Shown here piece after piece: positions 1 through 11,027 of a DNA stretch of 64,000 nucleotides. Both the position numbers and the translations under genes were made by a program. The DNA comes from Roridomyces roridus (lineage: Eukaryota; Basidiomycota; Agaricomycetes; Agaricales; Mycenaceae): the NCBI GenBank assembly GCA_029378245.1, contig JARKIF010000006.1, positions 992,001 to 1,056,000 on the forward strand. The letters are read 5' to 3'. The first letter of the stretch is position 1; the number at the start of each line of letters is the position of its first letter. Below the pieces are notes generated by a model, which searched no databases, was not told the DNA's origin, and worked only from the letters and a program-made list of their open reading frames with translations.

Positions 1-572
1 CTTGATGGAATTACATTGAACGCCGGGGTACGGCCGCCGTGAGGAGATAGGGAGATACTCATACAAGGTCCAGGACCACCACGCCGCGTGGAAGGCTCGG
101 CGGGACATCGTTCATCCCGTAGGTATGTATATTCCCTAAATCCTTGTCACGCTTGACAGATATCGATATCCGTGCATGGGAGGATGGATGGTTGCCGCGA
201 TGGAGAACAACACGTTTGCTTGGATCACGGACGATGATCGGACAGCAACGGCGAATGCTTTTTGAACGGCGTTTTGAAAGTCAATCTGCGGCGGCCGAGA
301 GGCGGCACCGGCCCGTGTGTATTTGTAAGCATTGTTGCATAATCTATTCCTGTTACCGAAATTACAAGGTGCCCGCAAAACGCCCCTTGTCTCCGCTCCC
401 CCAACACCATGTCTGTCTCCCACGTCCGCCCGCTGTCCCTGTCTGAAAGCACTCTCAATCTCAATCGGTGGGCTATCTGGCCCTTGAACGTTTCATTGAA
501 GCTTAAGAGAATTCAGTCTAGCCCCCATTCGCCTCCCAAGCTACAAGGAACTCACCGCAGCCTCAAATTGCG
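1..572. other. Non-coding stretch, no gene seen
   Basis: Only short overlapping open frames on both strands, none with recognisable domain content or splice structure. It probably holds the upstream region of the zinc-cluster gene that follows. Confidence 0.5.
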
Positions 573-1551
573 ATGACTCTTTCCCCGGACCTTCGAGTCG
601 CTCCCGAGCTTCAGCCACAGCACTCATACGTCTTCCCCCACTCGAAGTGGTACGTGCACCAAAGGCTTGAGGCAGAAAAAGGATTTGCTAAGGTCCCGAT
701 CAGCCAAGCACGCCTCGCGCCATACCGAACGAGAAAACAAGAGACAGGTTCCTCGACCTCGCAGCACGCTGTCCACCTCCGAATAATCCTGCAGCGTCTT
801 CGTCACCACCATCCCGCGCCATCGCTCAGGACACGAGGTCCTTTGAGTCCGAGCGGATACTGCACCCGTCTGCGGCATGGGGCCAGAGCGGGGTTGCCTC
901 AACGAGCAACAACTGGCCTCGTGTGCCCCTTCCGTGTCCTGCACGCGACGCCACCCCACGTCCTGCCCCTCCTCCCCCATCATCTACGAACAGGGCAATC
1001 GCACCCTCATCTTCTCCTGCCACTTTGTCTGTACTCGGCCATATCCGGATCGCCCCAGCAAGCCCTACAGAACCCAGCAACAGTAGCGCTGACATCCCCG
1101 CATACAAGTTCTACTCGACGTTACTCCCGACTCAACCGCTTAAATTCAGTCACGCGAACGCCAAAGCAGAGGGGCGCGGAAAAAAGCAGGCGCTCTCGTG
1201 TTATTTTTGTCGAGAGCGCAAGATCGCGTGTGGGCGTCCCGAGGGCGGCGTCGGGGCTTGCAAGTAAGTCCTTTACAACTTCACTTTCGTCTGACTAATG
1301 AAAAAATTCTCTCCAGCCAATGTGTTCGACGAAAACAAATGTGCACGTACCCCACCGTATCACATCGGGGCCAACATTCGAGGATACGTAGCGCAGCGAG
1401 GAGGGCAGGGGTGAGGGAGGTGGATATGCGGCATGCGTTGTTGTTTGAGGTGGCTGAGAATGAGATGCCGGAAGATGTATCTCCCCGAATGTCCTTGTCG
1501 CGCTCGCCGCCGTCAGAGGCGGGTAGGGTCATGTTCATAGATGATGGTTGA
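573..1551 (+). CDS. Zn(II)2Cys6 (fungal zinc-cluster) transcription factor
   Basis: A nuclear DNA-binding regulator is predicted from a complete binuclear zinc cluster of the form C-x2-C-x6-C-x9-C-x2-C-x6-C, starting CYFCRERKIAC. The cluster is split by a clear 53-bp intron (1264-1316, GTAAGT to CAG) that restores the cysteine spacing. Upstream is a Pro/Ser-rich low-complexity tail; downstream the last exon runs 1317-1551 and ends in a short acidic tail. The region 692-1263 is open but has no ATG in frame, so the start must lie in an upstream exon. I propose ATG 573 with donor GTACGT at 650 and an acceptor near 708, but this junction is uncertain. No fungal-specific TF middle-homology domain follows, so the protein is short for the family. 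The zinc cluster is certain; the gene limits are not, and the targets are unknown. Confidence 0.7.
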
Positions 1552-2119
1552 TCTCATTCTGATCAAACAATTCAATGCCCTCGGGAGTGGGTCGAGAGTG
1601 AGGAGCCAGAGAGACAGAGAAGCGAGCCATTGAGATCTGGTCAGCGTGGAGTCGTCCATGGCGATTCTGGCGCGGTTGACCTAATCAAAGGTACGAGTAG
1701 GAGCTCCGGAGACGGCTGGTGCTCGGATAGATAGCCTGGGAAGCCGGTCGAAACTTGAAGCCTGTATCCGGAGATCGGCGTGCATCTGCGTGCATCCTGG
1801 AGTAACCCGTGCAGGAAGAATCAGAATCCGAAGATGGAGGAGCAGGACAAGGACTCATTGATAAGTACATTGCCAGCACAGCCAGCCTGCAGATCCCGTG
1901 GCTCATCACGGGCTTCTTCTTGCCATCATTGCGACTTGCCTATCGGCGTCCAGCTCTCAGCATCTCGGTCTTCTGTATATCTCGGACTGCGCTTACCAAC
2001 CGGTGCCACCGTCCACGGCTCAGTACTGTACCACTGCGAGCAAGTTGCCAATGCCTTAGGCCGCAGGCGAGACACACTCAGACACTTGCTGGAGCCTGTC
2101 TCAGTCCCTCCTCTCACCC
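1552..2119. other. Intergenic region between regulator and F-box gene
   Basis: Several open frames overlap here, but none gives a recognisable protein or consistent splice pattern. It is presumably promoter and leader for the F-box gene starting at 2120. Confidence 0.4.
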
Positions 2120-4198
2120 ATGGACTCTCTCCCCTTTCAAGCTGAAGATGTTATTCCTGAACACTCCCGCGGTCGCAGACCTTTGTCACCGTGGGATCTC
2201 CAAATTTGTGAGTCGCAGGATACTTACCGATGCTCTGATGATCCAAAACTTACGCAGTCAATTTCGTCGCTTTCGAGACCTGGAAATCTCTCAGTGTTCC
2301 AAAATCTCATCGCACCGAGGATCTCAGCATCTTTCCCGCCACACATCTCGACATCATCCTCGAGGTGAGTCGTAAGCTCGCTCCGAAGTCCCTCGCTGAT
2401 CAGCTGCGATCGCAGATCCTGAGCCACCTGCACCCCTTGGATCTCCTCCACGTTTCCAGAACTTCTCGAAGCTTCTACACCCTGCTTTTATCGTCCACTT
2501 GCGACTCCATTTGGAGAAACTCCTTCAGCGAGGGGACCGATCGCCTCGTGCCTCCCCCTCTCCCCGAAATCGATGTCCTCTCCACGACGCTGGGCAACTC
2601 TGATCTACGGACCCAACATCTGTGATGTACGCATTCTTTTCGCCGGTATACAGAATTATCCATCGTAAACGTACTCAGGAGTGCGGTGCCTCGAATACGC
2701 CACCGAATTACTACTTCTTGGGGAGGATTTGCATGGAATGTCATCGTGATCTGTACGTCCATGCTTCACCTGCTCTCGACGTCGACTTGCTCATGTTCCC
2801 CAGATATTTACCCGGATATGACCGGGGCCATCAAATCTACAGTCTCATTCCATCGACTGGTCTCTCCCGTATGTCTGATTCTTGCCCTGCTGTTGTATTA
2901 TGATTCTCAGACAACGAGGCAGACCTTAATGCGGACGGTCAAGTCATCCTGGACCGCTACGAGCGACTCAAGGCTGCTCACGACAATAAGGCGCTTGAAC
3001 AATTCGTCAAATCACAGAAAGCAGTCGTCGCAGACATCCGCTCCGTACGCTTCAGATTCTCCCGAGACATTTCAACTGACACTGTACAGGCTGGGAGAAA
3101 GTGTCATCGGTGGTCCTCAAACTTCTTTCAGCGGCGTACAGATCAGGGTGCAGCGATTTTGGCACGGTAGGTGCAATGCAAACCTGCGTGATCTGCAACT
3201 CAGTCCATATAAGGGTGGAGGGACAGCTTCGGAAGGAGGGTTGGGCTGCAGTCGACATTAAAACGGCGGCATTGTACTACGCACGTGTTGACCATGCCTG
3301 TAGGCTACCTGTTTTCAGCCGCGCCTGTCCGTCACTTTCCATCTCCTTCCCTGACCCACGCTGATGCTGAGCAGTCTGGAAATGCGTTCGCCCGCAAATT
3401 ACACGCCACCGGCGCCGCGTTGCAAAGGCGAGAGCCGAGCTGCGCATCATTGGACGCCAAAAGATCATCAAGGCCGCCGCTCTCAACGTTCTCAGTGAGC
3501 CTGTCCCAGACTCGACTTCATCTCTACTATCCACCGCCCCATAGGATCTGCGATCTTCCGTCGCTAACCGCGCTCGCTAAAGAGCGCTCTGACGAGCCGC
3601 TGGCGACGGATGAACCAAGACTCGTCGGGCTGTTAGGGGACGCACGAGCTGAGGTGGACCAGTGGTGCATCGAGCAGCGGGAGCTCCTCGTGTCCCTTCT
3701 CCCGGAAAACACCGGGAACACGGATGCAGTCGACCTCGCAACATCCGTTTTCTGGATACCTATCGGGGACTGGTGGGCTTCGTGGGCCATCACAGCCGGG
3801 TGGTCCAGCGCCCGCGGATTTCTGCACTACTTTGACGGTGCCCTGCTCAGGAACGGGCGGAGGGTGGAGTACTGTGAGCGTGGAGCTGCTACTGCATTGA
3901 TGCTCGCTCGGCTGCTCGGCTTATCTGAGCACACTACGGCAGCGCAGATGGACGGATTGCCGGCGCGGTTCGTGTGCGGACAGTGTCCCGTCCTCGGGGG
4001 CGGGAGGCTTGCCATGGCGTGGCGCGAGTGTGTACGTCTCCCACTCTTCGACCGAGTATCTGCCAGTGACTTATCAAGACGTTGCAGATTATGCATGATA
4101 GAGCCAGGCTACTACTCCACGGACCAGGCCCTCCGGTACGACGACCCATTCAGAATCTACCGACCGGAACGTCTCGAGAGCTACCGAGCCGTGTATAA
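2120..4198 (+). pseudogene. F-box protein, multi-exon, with at least one frame break
   Basis: This encodes a basidiomycete-type F-box protein, expected to link substrates to an SCF ubiquitin ligase. Exons follow well: 2120-2207, 2258-2364, 2416-2626, 2679-2752, 2804-2868, 2911 onward, joined by 42-52 bp GT-AG introns. The F-box spans the second and third exons (LDIILE / ILSHLHPLDLLHVSRTSRSF). A zinc-ribbon-like stretch (CDECGAS...GRICMECHR) follows, then a charged helical region and a C-terminal part containing LATSVFW, ERGAATALMLARLLGL and ARFVCGQC...WREC, the usual order in this family. Near 2570 the frame must shift by one base to read WATLIYGPNICD; otherwise translation stops at 2623-2625. 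Another junction near 3495-3582 is ambiguous. It is therefore either a recent pseudogene or a gene with sequence errors. The 3' end is uncertain: an intron at about 4033-4088 would lead to a stop at 4196-4198. Confidence 0.7.
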
Positions 4199-4254
4199 AA
4201 ATTGGCACCGACTCCAACACATCCCTCATTCCGAGCCGATGGTCATGCGACTAG

Positions 4255-4671
4255 CTCCACGGGTCGAACCTCGACTGGCCCGTGCAAGACATTTCATTGT
4301 ATTACATCGAAAGCTTTTGGCAGGGTCGTTGCCTCGATCCGGTGGCATTCGTCGTCTCGCAATCCGAGCCCCTTTTTACCTTCGAGTTGGGCGGCGAGTA
4401 TTATCTCCATGATAGTCTGCCGAGTGATTTGGTGAGGTATGCGGACCCATACGCGGACCACGAGGACTTTTTGCGGCGTTTGCACAACCTTGTTACAACA
4501 ATGTTACAATCCCCGCCGTGGACTAAATCGATTTATTACATACATATGTACATACTTTCCGTGCAATTGAACGGTGAGCTCCTTGATGGATCGCTCAGCC
4601 TCAAATTGCTCTCTCTCTCTCAACGCGATGCCTTTGTTTTGGTCTTTGGAATCTCCGGCCCCGGAGGATGA
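4255..4671 (+). CDS. Coding-looking segment, unassigned C-terminal exon
   Basis: An open frame beginning after a CTAG acceptor reads as an ordinary soluble protein stretch (DWPVQDISLYYIESFW, later ELGGEYYLHDSLPSDL). It may be a last exon of the F-box gene reached through an intron at about 4190-4254, or the remnant of another gene. I do not recognise a domain and cannot place its start. The last third of the frame, after about 4510, looks less like coding sequence. Confidence 0.3.
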   Translation, partial: LHGSNLDWPVQDISLYYIESFWQGRCLDPVAFVVSQSEPLFTFELGGEYYLHDSLPSDLVRYADPYADHEDFLRRLHNLVTTMLQSPPWTKSIYYIHMYILSVQLNGELLDGSLSLKLLSLSQRDAFVLVFGISGPGG

Positions 4672-5025
4672 AACTCACCACACTGACCCCGACGATTCAA
4701 AAGGCACTGAAACGCGGGCCCAGCACACTCTCGTTCACCTCGAGCTCCGTCCACGTACCGTGTGGCAACCATCATCTTTTTATTCTTCCTTACGACGTTC
4801 GGCGGGTTTTAAATTTTAACCGCCACCCTGGTAGTCGCCATGTCCATGGTATGAATTTGAGTTCAGGTAAAATGGCAGAAGTCCGCAACCCGCCTCATTA
4901 GTATCCGACTAACTAAAATCGTCCGTCATCGATAAATCAGCAACATCGCGCATCAAGAGTCCCTGGCATACGTATATACCCGCCCATTTATGCAACCCGA
5001 ATGCACTACCCGAAAGAGACACTGC
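4672..5025. other. Intergenic, convergent gene ends
   Basis: A stretch between the F-box locus on the plus strand and the minus-strand wall-protein gene. Nothing recognisable was seen. Confidence 0.4.
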
Positions 5026-5571
5026 TCACATGACAAAAACCAGCGCCAACGCCCCAACACCGAGCACCACACTGGTAGCCTGCACGCCAACTCCGAACGG
5101 CTGAGCCCCATTCGTCTTCGTCGTACTCGAAGATGGCGCGCTCGCGCTCGGACTGCTCGGCGAGGGCCCGAGGCTTCCGCTATTGGACACTCCAGAAAGA
5201 CTGCTTGGCCCCACAGGTGGCTTCGCTGACCCCAGCGGCGAAGAGGAGCTTGGGAGCCCAGAGCTCGAAGATAGTATCGGAGTAGTTGAGGAGGAGATGA
5301 AGGCCGAGCTGCTCCCAAGCCTGCTGTCGGTGCTCGATGGGGAGAAAGGAGTGGAGGTGCTTTGCGAAACGCTCGAGAGGAAGCTTGATTCGAGAGTGAA
5401 GCTGTCGATTAATGGTAAGTGGGCATGATAGATATATAGAGCTCGGACGTCAACATACCTTGGTCCTGGTCGCGTGACGCTCGACGGGGCTTCAATGCTA
5501 CTCAGCGTAGCGCCAGCGACGGACTGTGCGAGAACCATAGCGGTGGCGGCAGAGAAGAGGGAGAGTTTCAT
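5026..5571 (-). CDS. Secreted Ser/Thr-rich GPI-anchored protein
   Basis: Two exons, 5571-5459 and 5401-5026, with a 57-bp intron (GTATGT to CAG), give 162 residues. The N-terminus (MKLSLFSAATAMVLAQSVAG) is a typical signal peptide. The middle, about residues 40-130, is almost all Ser, Pro, Thr and Gly, a likely O-mannosylated stalk. The C-terminus is a hydrophobic tail (VVLGVGALALVFVM) preceded by small residues, as for GPI attachment. It probably sits at the plasma membrane or wall and has no catalytic domain. A TATA-like box lies about 60 bp upstream of the start. No enzyme or binding function can be inferred. Confidence 0.8.
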   Translation of the reverse strand: MKLSLFSAATAMVLAQSVAGATLSSIEAPSSVTRPGPRYVDVRALYIYHAHLPLIDSFTLESSFLSSVSQSTSTPFSPSSTDSRLGSSSAFISSSTTPILSSSSGLPSSSSPLGSAKPPVGPSSLSGVSNSGSLGPSPSSPSASAPSSSTTKTNGAQPFGVGVQATSVVLGVGALALVFVM

Positions 5572-5628
5572 CGGCTGAGAGGTATTGTACTAGGTGGGCA
5601 AGGGGAACTTGTGGTGGCATCGGGCCTA

Positions 5629-5636
5629 CTTATATG
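5629..5636 (-). promoter_or_regulatory. TATA-like box of the GPI protein gene
   Basis: CATATAAG on the minus strand, about 58-65 bp upstream of the ATG at 5571. The spacing resembles that of the other secreted-protein genes in this window. Confidence 0.5.
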
Positions 5637-7352
5637 TCGCAAGACAGGGCATTGAACGCCGTGTGTCAAATGCAATGGTGCTGCGCAGCAGTCGCGGGTG
5701 ACGATCACGGTCATCGGGAAAGGACTGATTTGTGGATGGAAATAGAAACGGAGAGCACTCCCCGTTGTGGAAGGGATCCGAGTCGATAACGTGGACTTGG
5801 GCTTGGCGCGTCGTGGAGAACCCTGGAGAGCGATACATAGGCGGAGAAAAACCCTTGAGCGGTCTGCAATCTGCAGGTCGGCGACTCGACAGCCGGTCTG
5901 ACCGATATACACGGAAGGCCAATCATAGACGGAACGAAGTTGAACGGGAGCCGCCGGAGATCCGCTGACAAGGGGACCGGGAGCACCAGAAAGCAGGGAG
6001 ACTGGGCGTTAAGAGCAAAAGAGGCAGAGAGTCTCATGTGACTCTGATGTGCGGATCAAGTGGCTGGGCCAAGATGGCATGGCACAGTAATACACGCGGA
6101 GCTGTCAAACGGCTGATCGGCAGTGGATGATGGCGGAAGCCAGTGCCGGCTAGCAAACCCATTGCCGCTCTGCAGTGGATGTCACTGGCTTCCGGCGGGA
6201 CACAGTGCAATCCATCGGAATCCAATACATCGAGTTCTTCCGTGGGGTGTTCGGCCACGGTTCACTTCCCGAACCCATTGATGTTCGGATTGCGCAGAGC
6301 CAATGCCTGACTGGAATCACTGGATGCACAGGTGAAATGCCAGCGGATTCCACTGGATTCCAGCGGGATTCCTAGATCTCTGAGGCTTTCACAAGCCGAA
6401 CCTTCTTTCCAATTTGCCATTGACCTTCAAACATTGAACACCACCAAAACATCGTCACATTGAATCAGATTCAACCCATCAAAGCGCTTGAAAGACAGAC
6501 GAGCATAATGGAATCCACCGAAAGCCGACGGCATCCACTGGCATCCATCATCAACACATCAGTGGTTGTTCAATCAGTACCCTTGATTTGCACGGTGTTG
6601 AACCCCCATTATTACTACAGTTACGTATTAGAAACGTAGGCAGGCTTCTATCATATGTAGTCAAATCTCAGTTGAAATTTTCAATATTCTTGAAAATACC
6701 AGTGGAATCCAGCGGCTGAGCTTTGGTAATGTAATTTGATGGAAGCCAGCGGCGATCATCAGAATGGGTCAACGATCCGTCGGCAAACGATGTCAATCAC
6801 TGTCTGCCAACGGCCGCCAATGTCCATCGGGGGCCACCGGTGGCCGCCAGCGACTCTTCCAGCGGCGGGTATATTACTCGCATGGCACGTGCCAATATCG
6901 GCTTGTCTCCGAGTCCGACCTCCATCTTGATTCGCTCTCCGGCATGGTCTTCTCTACCGTCTGCCGCCCATGTAACTACTGCCAGGGAACGCACCATCCT
7001 TATCTCTTGAACACGAAGTGATAGAGAACCACTGCCTAGTGCTTGCACGGACTCTCGTCTGCCCACATCCTTCCTGTCCCGCGCGCGCGGTCTTCTAGGA
7101 TTCGACGATACTGGCGCCGTGTACTCCTCAATCGCGCTCATCCTGGAATATACTGGCCAGGTTTCATGTTTTACGCTTTGGTGATCGAGTCGACGACATA
7201 CATCACAAGGTTGCAAGGAGGTGCGTCCACCCACTCGCTCGCTGCTCCTGAGTCCTCTCTCTTCACACGCACATACACACAGATTACACCGCAATTGTGC
7301 TGCCGACTGCGCTTCTCTCTCTTTCTTCCTAGTCATTCTCCGATGAGGCACG
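5637..7352. other. Long non-coding stretch with scattered CCAGCGG motifs
   Basis: No gene was found. Between about 6100 and 6860 short related words such as TTCCAGCGG, GGAAGCCAGCGG and CCACTGG recur on both strands, suggesting an old degenerate repeat. I could not define its ends. Confidence 0.4.
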
Positions 7353-7712
7353 ACCAAAATGGTAGCGTTAGGCGTTGATGGCGCCTATTGATCAGGCCAG
7401 ATTGCCGTGATCGTTGTGACGCCTATCCATCAATGCTCGGCATCAAATGCCAAGACTCGGATTCAGCAGTGAGTGGCAGTTAGAAAACGGGTTAGGTTGG
7501 GTTCGGTCAGGTTGGGTTAGGATAGGTTGGGTTAGGATAGGTTGGGTGTTTAAAGGTTAGGTTGGTTAAAGTTAGGACCCAAGGGATGGTGTAAAAAAAA
7601 CGGGGCAGGGACTTGTGAAATTTCAGGCAGCCAGGGATGATTGCCGAACATTGATGGATAGGCTTTGTCACGTGCAATAGGCGTCGGACACGCCTAACGC
7701 TACCATTTTGGT
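7353..7712. mobile_element. MITE with perfect terminal inverted repeats
   Basis: A 360-bp element. Its ends are perfect inverted repeats of 23 bp (7353-7375 and 7690-7712, outer end ACCAAAATGGTAGCGTTAGG). The symmetry continues imperfectly inward for roughly 80 bp (CGCCTATCCATCAATG on one side, CATTGATGGATAGGC on the other). There is no coding capacity. The centre (about 7489-7577) is a degenerate array of GGTTAGGTTG-like units. I saw no clean short target duplication, but TCTCCGATG..GGCACG occurs on both sides. Confidence 0.8.
7489..7577. repeat. Telomere-like degenerate GGTTAGG repeat
   Basis: About nine units related to GGTTAGGTT and GGATAGGTT lie at the centre of the MITE. They resemble but do not match the TTAGGG telomere repeat. 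A similar short patch occurs near 61770-61940 in another inserted element. Confidence 0.6.
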
Positions 7713-8548
7713 ATAGACTCTTCTCCGATGGTGGCACGTGGATACGCGGGAGACTGACGACGAGTAGGCACAGACTCGTCTCCTTATCCGCGAGCCCCAC
7801 CTATCTTCCCTGTTCTCGTACGGGGTTGAGCCACCGTATTCTTTAGGAGGATAGGCTTGACCTGACGCCCTCATTCCTTCATTGAGCGCTGACCCATCGT
7901 TTATGCACACTGCAGGCCGTTTGTATATTCCAGATGGATCGTACCCACGCGTAATTATGTGATTCGTCTCTCTCTAATAAACATGACCTCACCTCCACCT
8001 CCATTCATCCAGGGCTACATCGACGGAGCTGCGGACGTGGAATGTCGGGTTTCTCGGCGTATGTAAAAACTGCTGTAAGCAACTGCACCGATCACACTGC
8101 CACAGGGAGCACTCGCGTGTTGCCAGGATCACTGTATTTGTGCCGCGTTTCCGCGGTCGCCGCCTGGACAATGGAGAAATCCCTGATTTGTATACTTTTC
8201 CATTTTAACGACTCACCAGCTTACGGCGCCTCAGGGAAGGCTTCAAACGCAGCAACCGGACATGAATCGAGATTTGCGCGAGGACCGGTGGCTCCAGGCG
8301 AGAGTTCCGTTTTGCGAGTTCTGCGAGGACACACATCCCGACTTTCTTTTGTTCTTACAACCCACCCGAGCTGGTCTTGCCCATACACCTTCTGGCAGAC
8401 GCCGTTCAACTTTAAAAGCTCGCTTGCTTAGCCGATATTGAATCGTGATTTCGGATGGTATGACGGCGATTCCCCATCCGCTAGCCGGCCGTTCCAATAT
8501 TGAAAAGGCCATGTGCCGCTTCCAGTCCGTGGTGCTTTCGACTCGACC
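7713..8548. other. Intergenic region upstream of MFS gene
   Basis: No recognisable gene; open frames here are short and lack domain content. It contains the promoter region of the transporter gene starting at 8549. Confidence 0.4.
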
Positions 8549-10346
8549 ATGTCGACCTTAGACTCCCACTCTCGCGAACCGTCGTCACACCGGGGTTCCT
8601 TGGACAAGACCCTCAACGACGAGCCGATGAGTCTCCGCGAGGAGCCTCCGGCCCCTCCCCCTTCCACTGAGATCCTCCTGACGGGAAGGAAACTCCTCGT
8701 TCTCACTCTTGCCATGTGCGTCTCCCGCTTTCTTTTTTTTTTCTTCCTTCTCTGACCCGCGGAGTACAGGTCCCTAGCTCTAATGCTCGTGGCATTGGAC
8801 CAGACCATCCTCGCGACTGCCCTTCCCAAGATCGCGTCCGACTTTGACGCCTTCACGCTCCAGGGCTGGGTCTCCTCCTCCTTCATACTATCGCAAACAG
8901 TATTCCTCCTCTTTTATGGTCAACTGCTCAGGATATTCCCCGCAAAACATATCGCCCTGTCTTCCATTACCATATTCGAAATCGGGTCCCTTGTGTGCGG
9001 GGTGTCGCGCAATGTGAATCAGCTGATTGCAGGGCGCACGGTGTCAGGGTTGGGTGGAGCGGGTATCTGTGAGTGGCGGCCGCTCTGTCGATTGGCGGGG
9101 ATACTCACGCGCCACAGTCGTTTCAATGGTCCAAGTGATCTCCCAAGTTACCCGTCTCGAAGATCGACCGCGCATCTTTGGCATCGTTGGCGCCGTCTTT
9201 GGCCTGTCCTCGGTGATCGGACCTCTCATCGGGGGCGCCTTGACTGACCATTCAACGTGGCGCTGGTGCTTTTTTATAAACCTCCCTATTGGATTTGTCT
9301 GCCTAGCTGTTGTCACGGTCGTGATACGCGCTCAACCACCGTTGGGCTCAGACCCCGCTAAACGCTCCCGGGCGGATATCTGGGACCAATGCCTACAGAT
9401 GGATTTCTTCGGTGCGCTGCTCATCGCCGGGGCAGTGACGAGTCTGGTGCTGGCGCTCCAGTGGGGTGGAAACACCAAGTCGTGGGACGACGCAGCCGTA
9501 ATCGTCTCCTTGGTCTTTGCCTTTGTCCTCTCCGTCGTCTTTATCCTCTGGGAAATTTGGATGAAAGACCGCGCCATGGTGCCTACCGCCATATTTCACA
9601 GCCGCAGCGTTTACGCGATCATCGTATACTGCTTCCTCCTCCGCTTCTCCCTCCTCCTCTTCTCGTACTACATCCCGATATTCTATCAAGCCGCCCGCCA
9701 CCGCAGCGCCACGGATTCGGGCATCGATCTCCTCCCGTACATGCTCGGCGTGGTCCTCACCCTGCTCGGTGCAGGCCAAGTCGTCGGCTTCACAGGGTAT
9801 TACCACCCTTTCCTCGTTGGCGCACCCATCTTCCTCGCCATTGGTTCCGGGCTACTGTTCACCCTCAACGCATCCTCATCCAGTGCGCGGTTGGTCGGGT
9901 TTCAGATTCTCGCGGGCATCGGCACTGGCATGGGTATGCAGAATAGTTTGATCGCCATGCAAGCCGAGTTGCGTGCGCATCCCAAGCTGCTGGCGCAGGC
10001 CACCTCGATGGCCAGTTTCGCGCAGTTTCTGGGTGGGACGCTCGGTCTAGGTGTCGCTGAGCCGGTATTCTCGTCCCAGTTGATTTTCTACCTCGGCAAG
10101 TACGCACCAGAGGCGCCGGCGCTTGTGAGGGAGTCGCCGACTTCGATTTATACCGAGTTGGCGCTGGAGTTGATTCCGGGGGTGGTGAGGAGTTATACGG
10201 AGGCGTTGAGGAGGGTGTTTGTGTTGGGTGTGCCTGTGGCAGGGGTGGCGCTTTTTGCGGCGCTGTTCATTAAAAACATTCGACTCAATGAGCCGGAGGA
10301 AGGAAAGGAGAAGAAGGCGGAGGAGGGGGAGAAGAGTGAGGCGTAG
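8549..10346 (+). CDS. MFS transporter, DHA2 (14-TM) drug:H+ antiporter type
   Basis: Three exons (8549-8715, 8770-9068, 9118-10346) with introns of 54 and 49 bp give a clean 564-residue protein, the usual size for 14-helix major facilitator antiporters. The first helix carries LDQTILATALP, the TM1 signature of the DHA2 group. The antiporter motif C is present (GLSSVIGPLIGGALTD). An Arg/Lys-bearing loop after TM2 matches motif A loosely. The N-terminal 50 residues are a Ser/Pro-rich cytosolic tail and the C-terminus is an acidic/Lys-rich tail (EEGKEKKAEEGEKSEA). It is predicted to sit in the plasma membrane and export small toxic molecules by proton exchange; substrate unknown. No biosynthetic cluster flanks it, so a role in general efflux is as likely as export of a particular metabolite. 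Frame is intact throughout. Confidence 0.92.
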
Positions 10347-11027
10347 AGGGAATTGTGACGAGCCAGTATAGATATTCACGGACCTTATTGTTCATAGTCA
10401 TACGTATAATTTTTACCAGCTACATATACATACGCACTTCACTGGAGATTTTGAGAATTTAGAAGCCGTCCGAGGCCGAATTGATGAGATCATGGCTCCG
10501 CATCATGATATCAATCACATCTCTTCCCGACCAACCACGCACGATTCTGCCGAATTCGCGCTCCCAAGGCTTGGCCCTCTTGAACGACAAGGATCCTTCA
10601 TCAGCCGAGGAATATATTGTCGGATAACCACTGCAAAGCAGTCATCCAACCCGTGAACGCGGAATGTCGCGGCGACCAAGGTCAGGTGTGCTGCACACCG
10701 ATGTTGAGCCTGCCTAATTCCGAATAGCGTCAACCGACTTGATCCCGGACGCCTTCTCTTTGAAATGGGCCAGTTGTCTACATGTTATGTGAGGCGCGAG
10801 ATGTCCACAGTTTCGACCGCACGGAGTGCACTATTATCTGTGCCAGTCATTGACTTGGACGACTTGTTGACTACACCAACGACGCTTTCACGACTTTGGA
10901 TTTACCTCGGAAATCCACTCCATTGGCCGGCCCGGGATTCTCTCTGCAGATGATCTACCCCGGATGATGCTCGGTACCGCTTCATATAAAGCATACACAC
11001 TCTCCCCTTGTTTGTCGACTGCACATC
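10347..11027. other. Intergenic; promoter of CBM1 gene at right
   Basis: 3' end of the transporter gene and promoter of the following secreted-protein gene. Apart from a TATA box near 10985 nothing else was identified. Confidence 0.5.
10985..10990 (+). promoter_or_regulatory. TATA box of CBM1 gene
   Basis: TATAAA, 38 bp before the ATG at 11028, in a pyrimidine-rich leader (ACACTCTCCCCTTG). Confidence 0.6.

Noticed and set aside
3285..4412. Single 375-residue protein from the long plus-strand frame
   Set aside because: Its first part is out of frame with the F-box protein exons, and only the stretch from about 3580 to 4032 matches the family, so the frame is a mixture of intron, shifted exon and exon.
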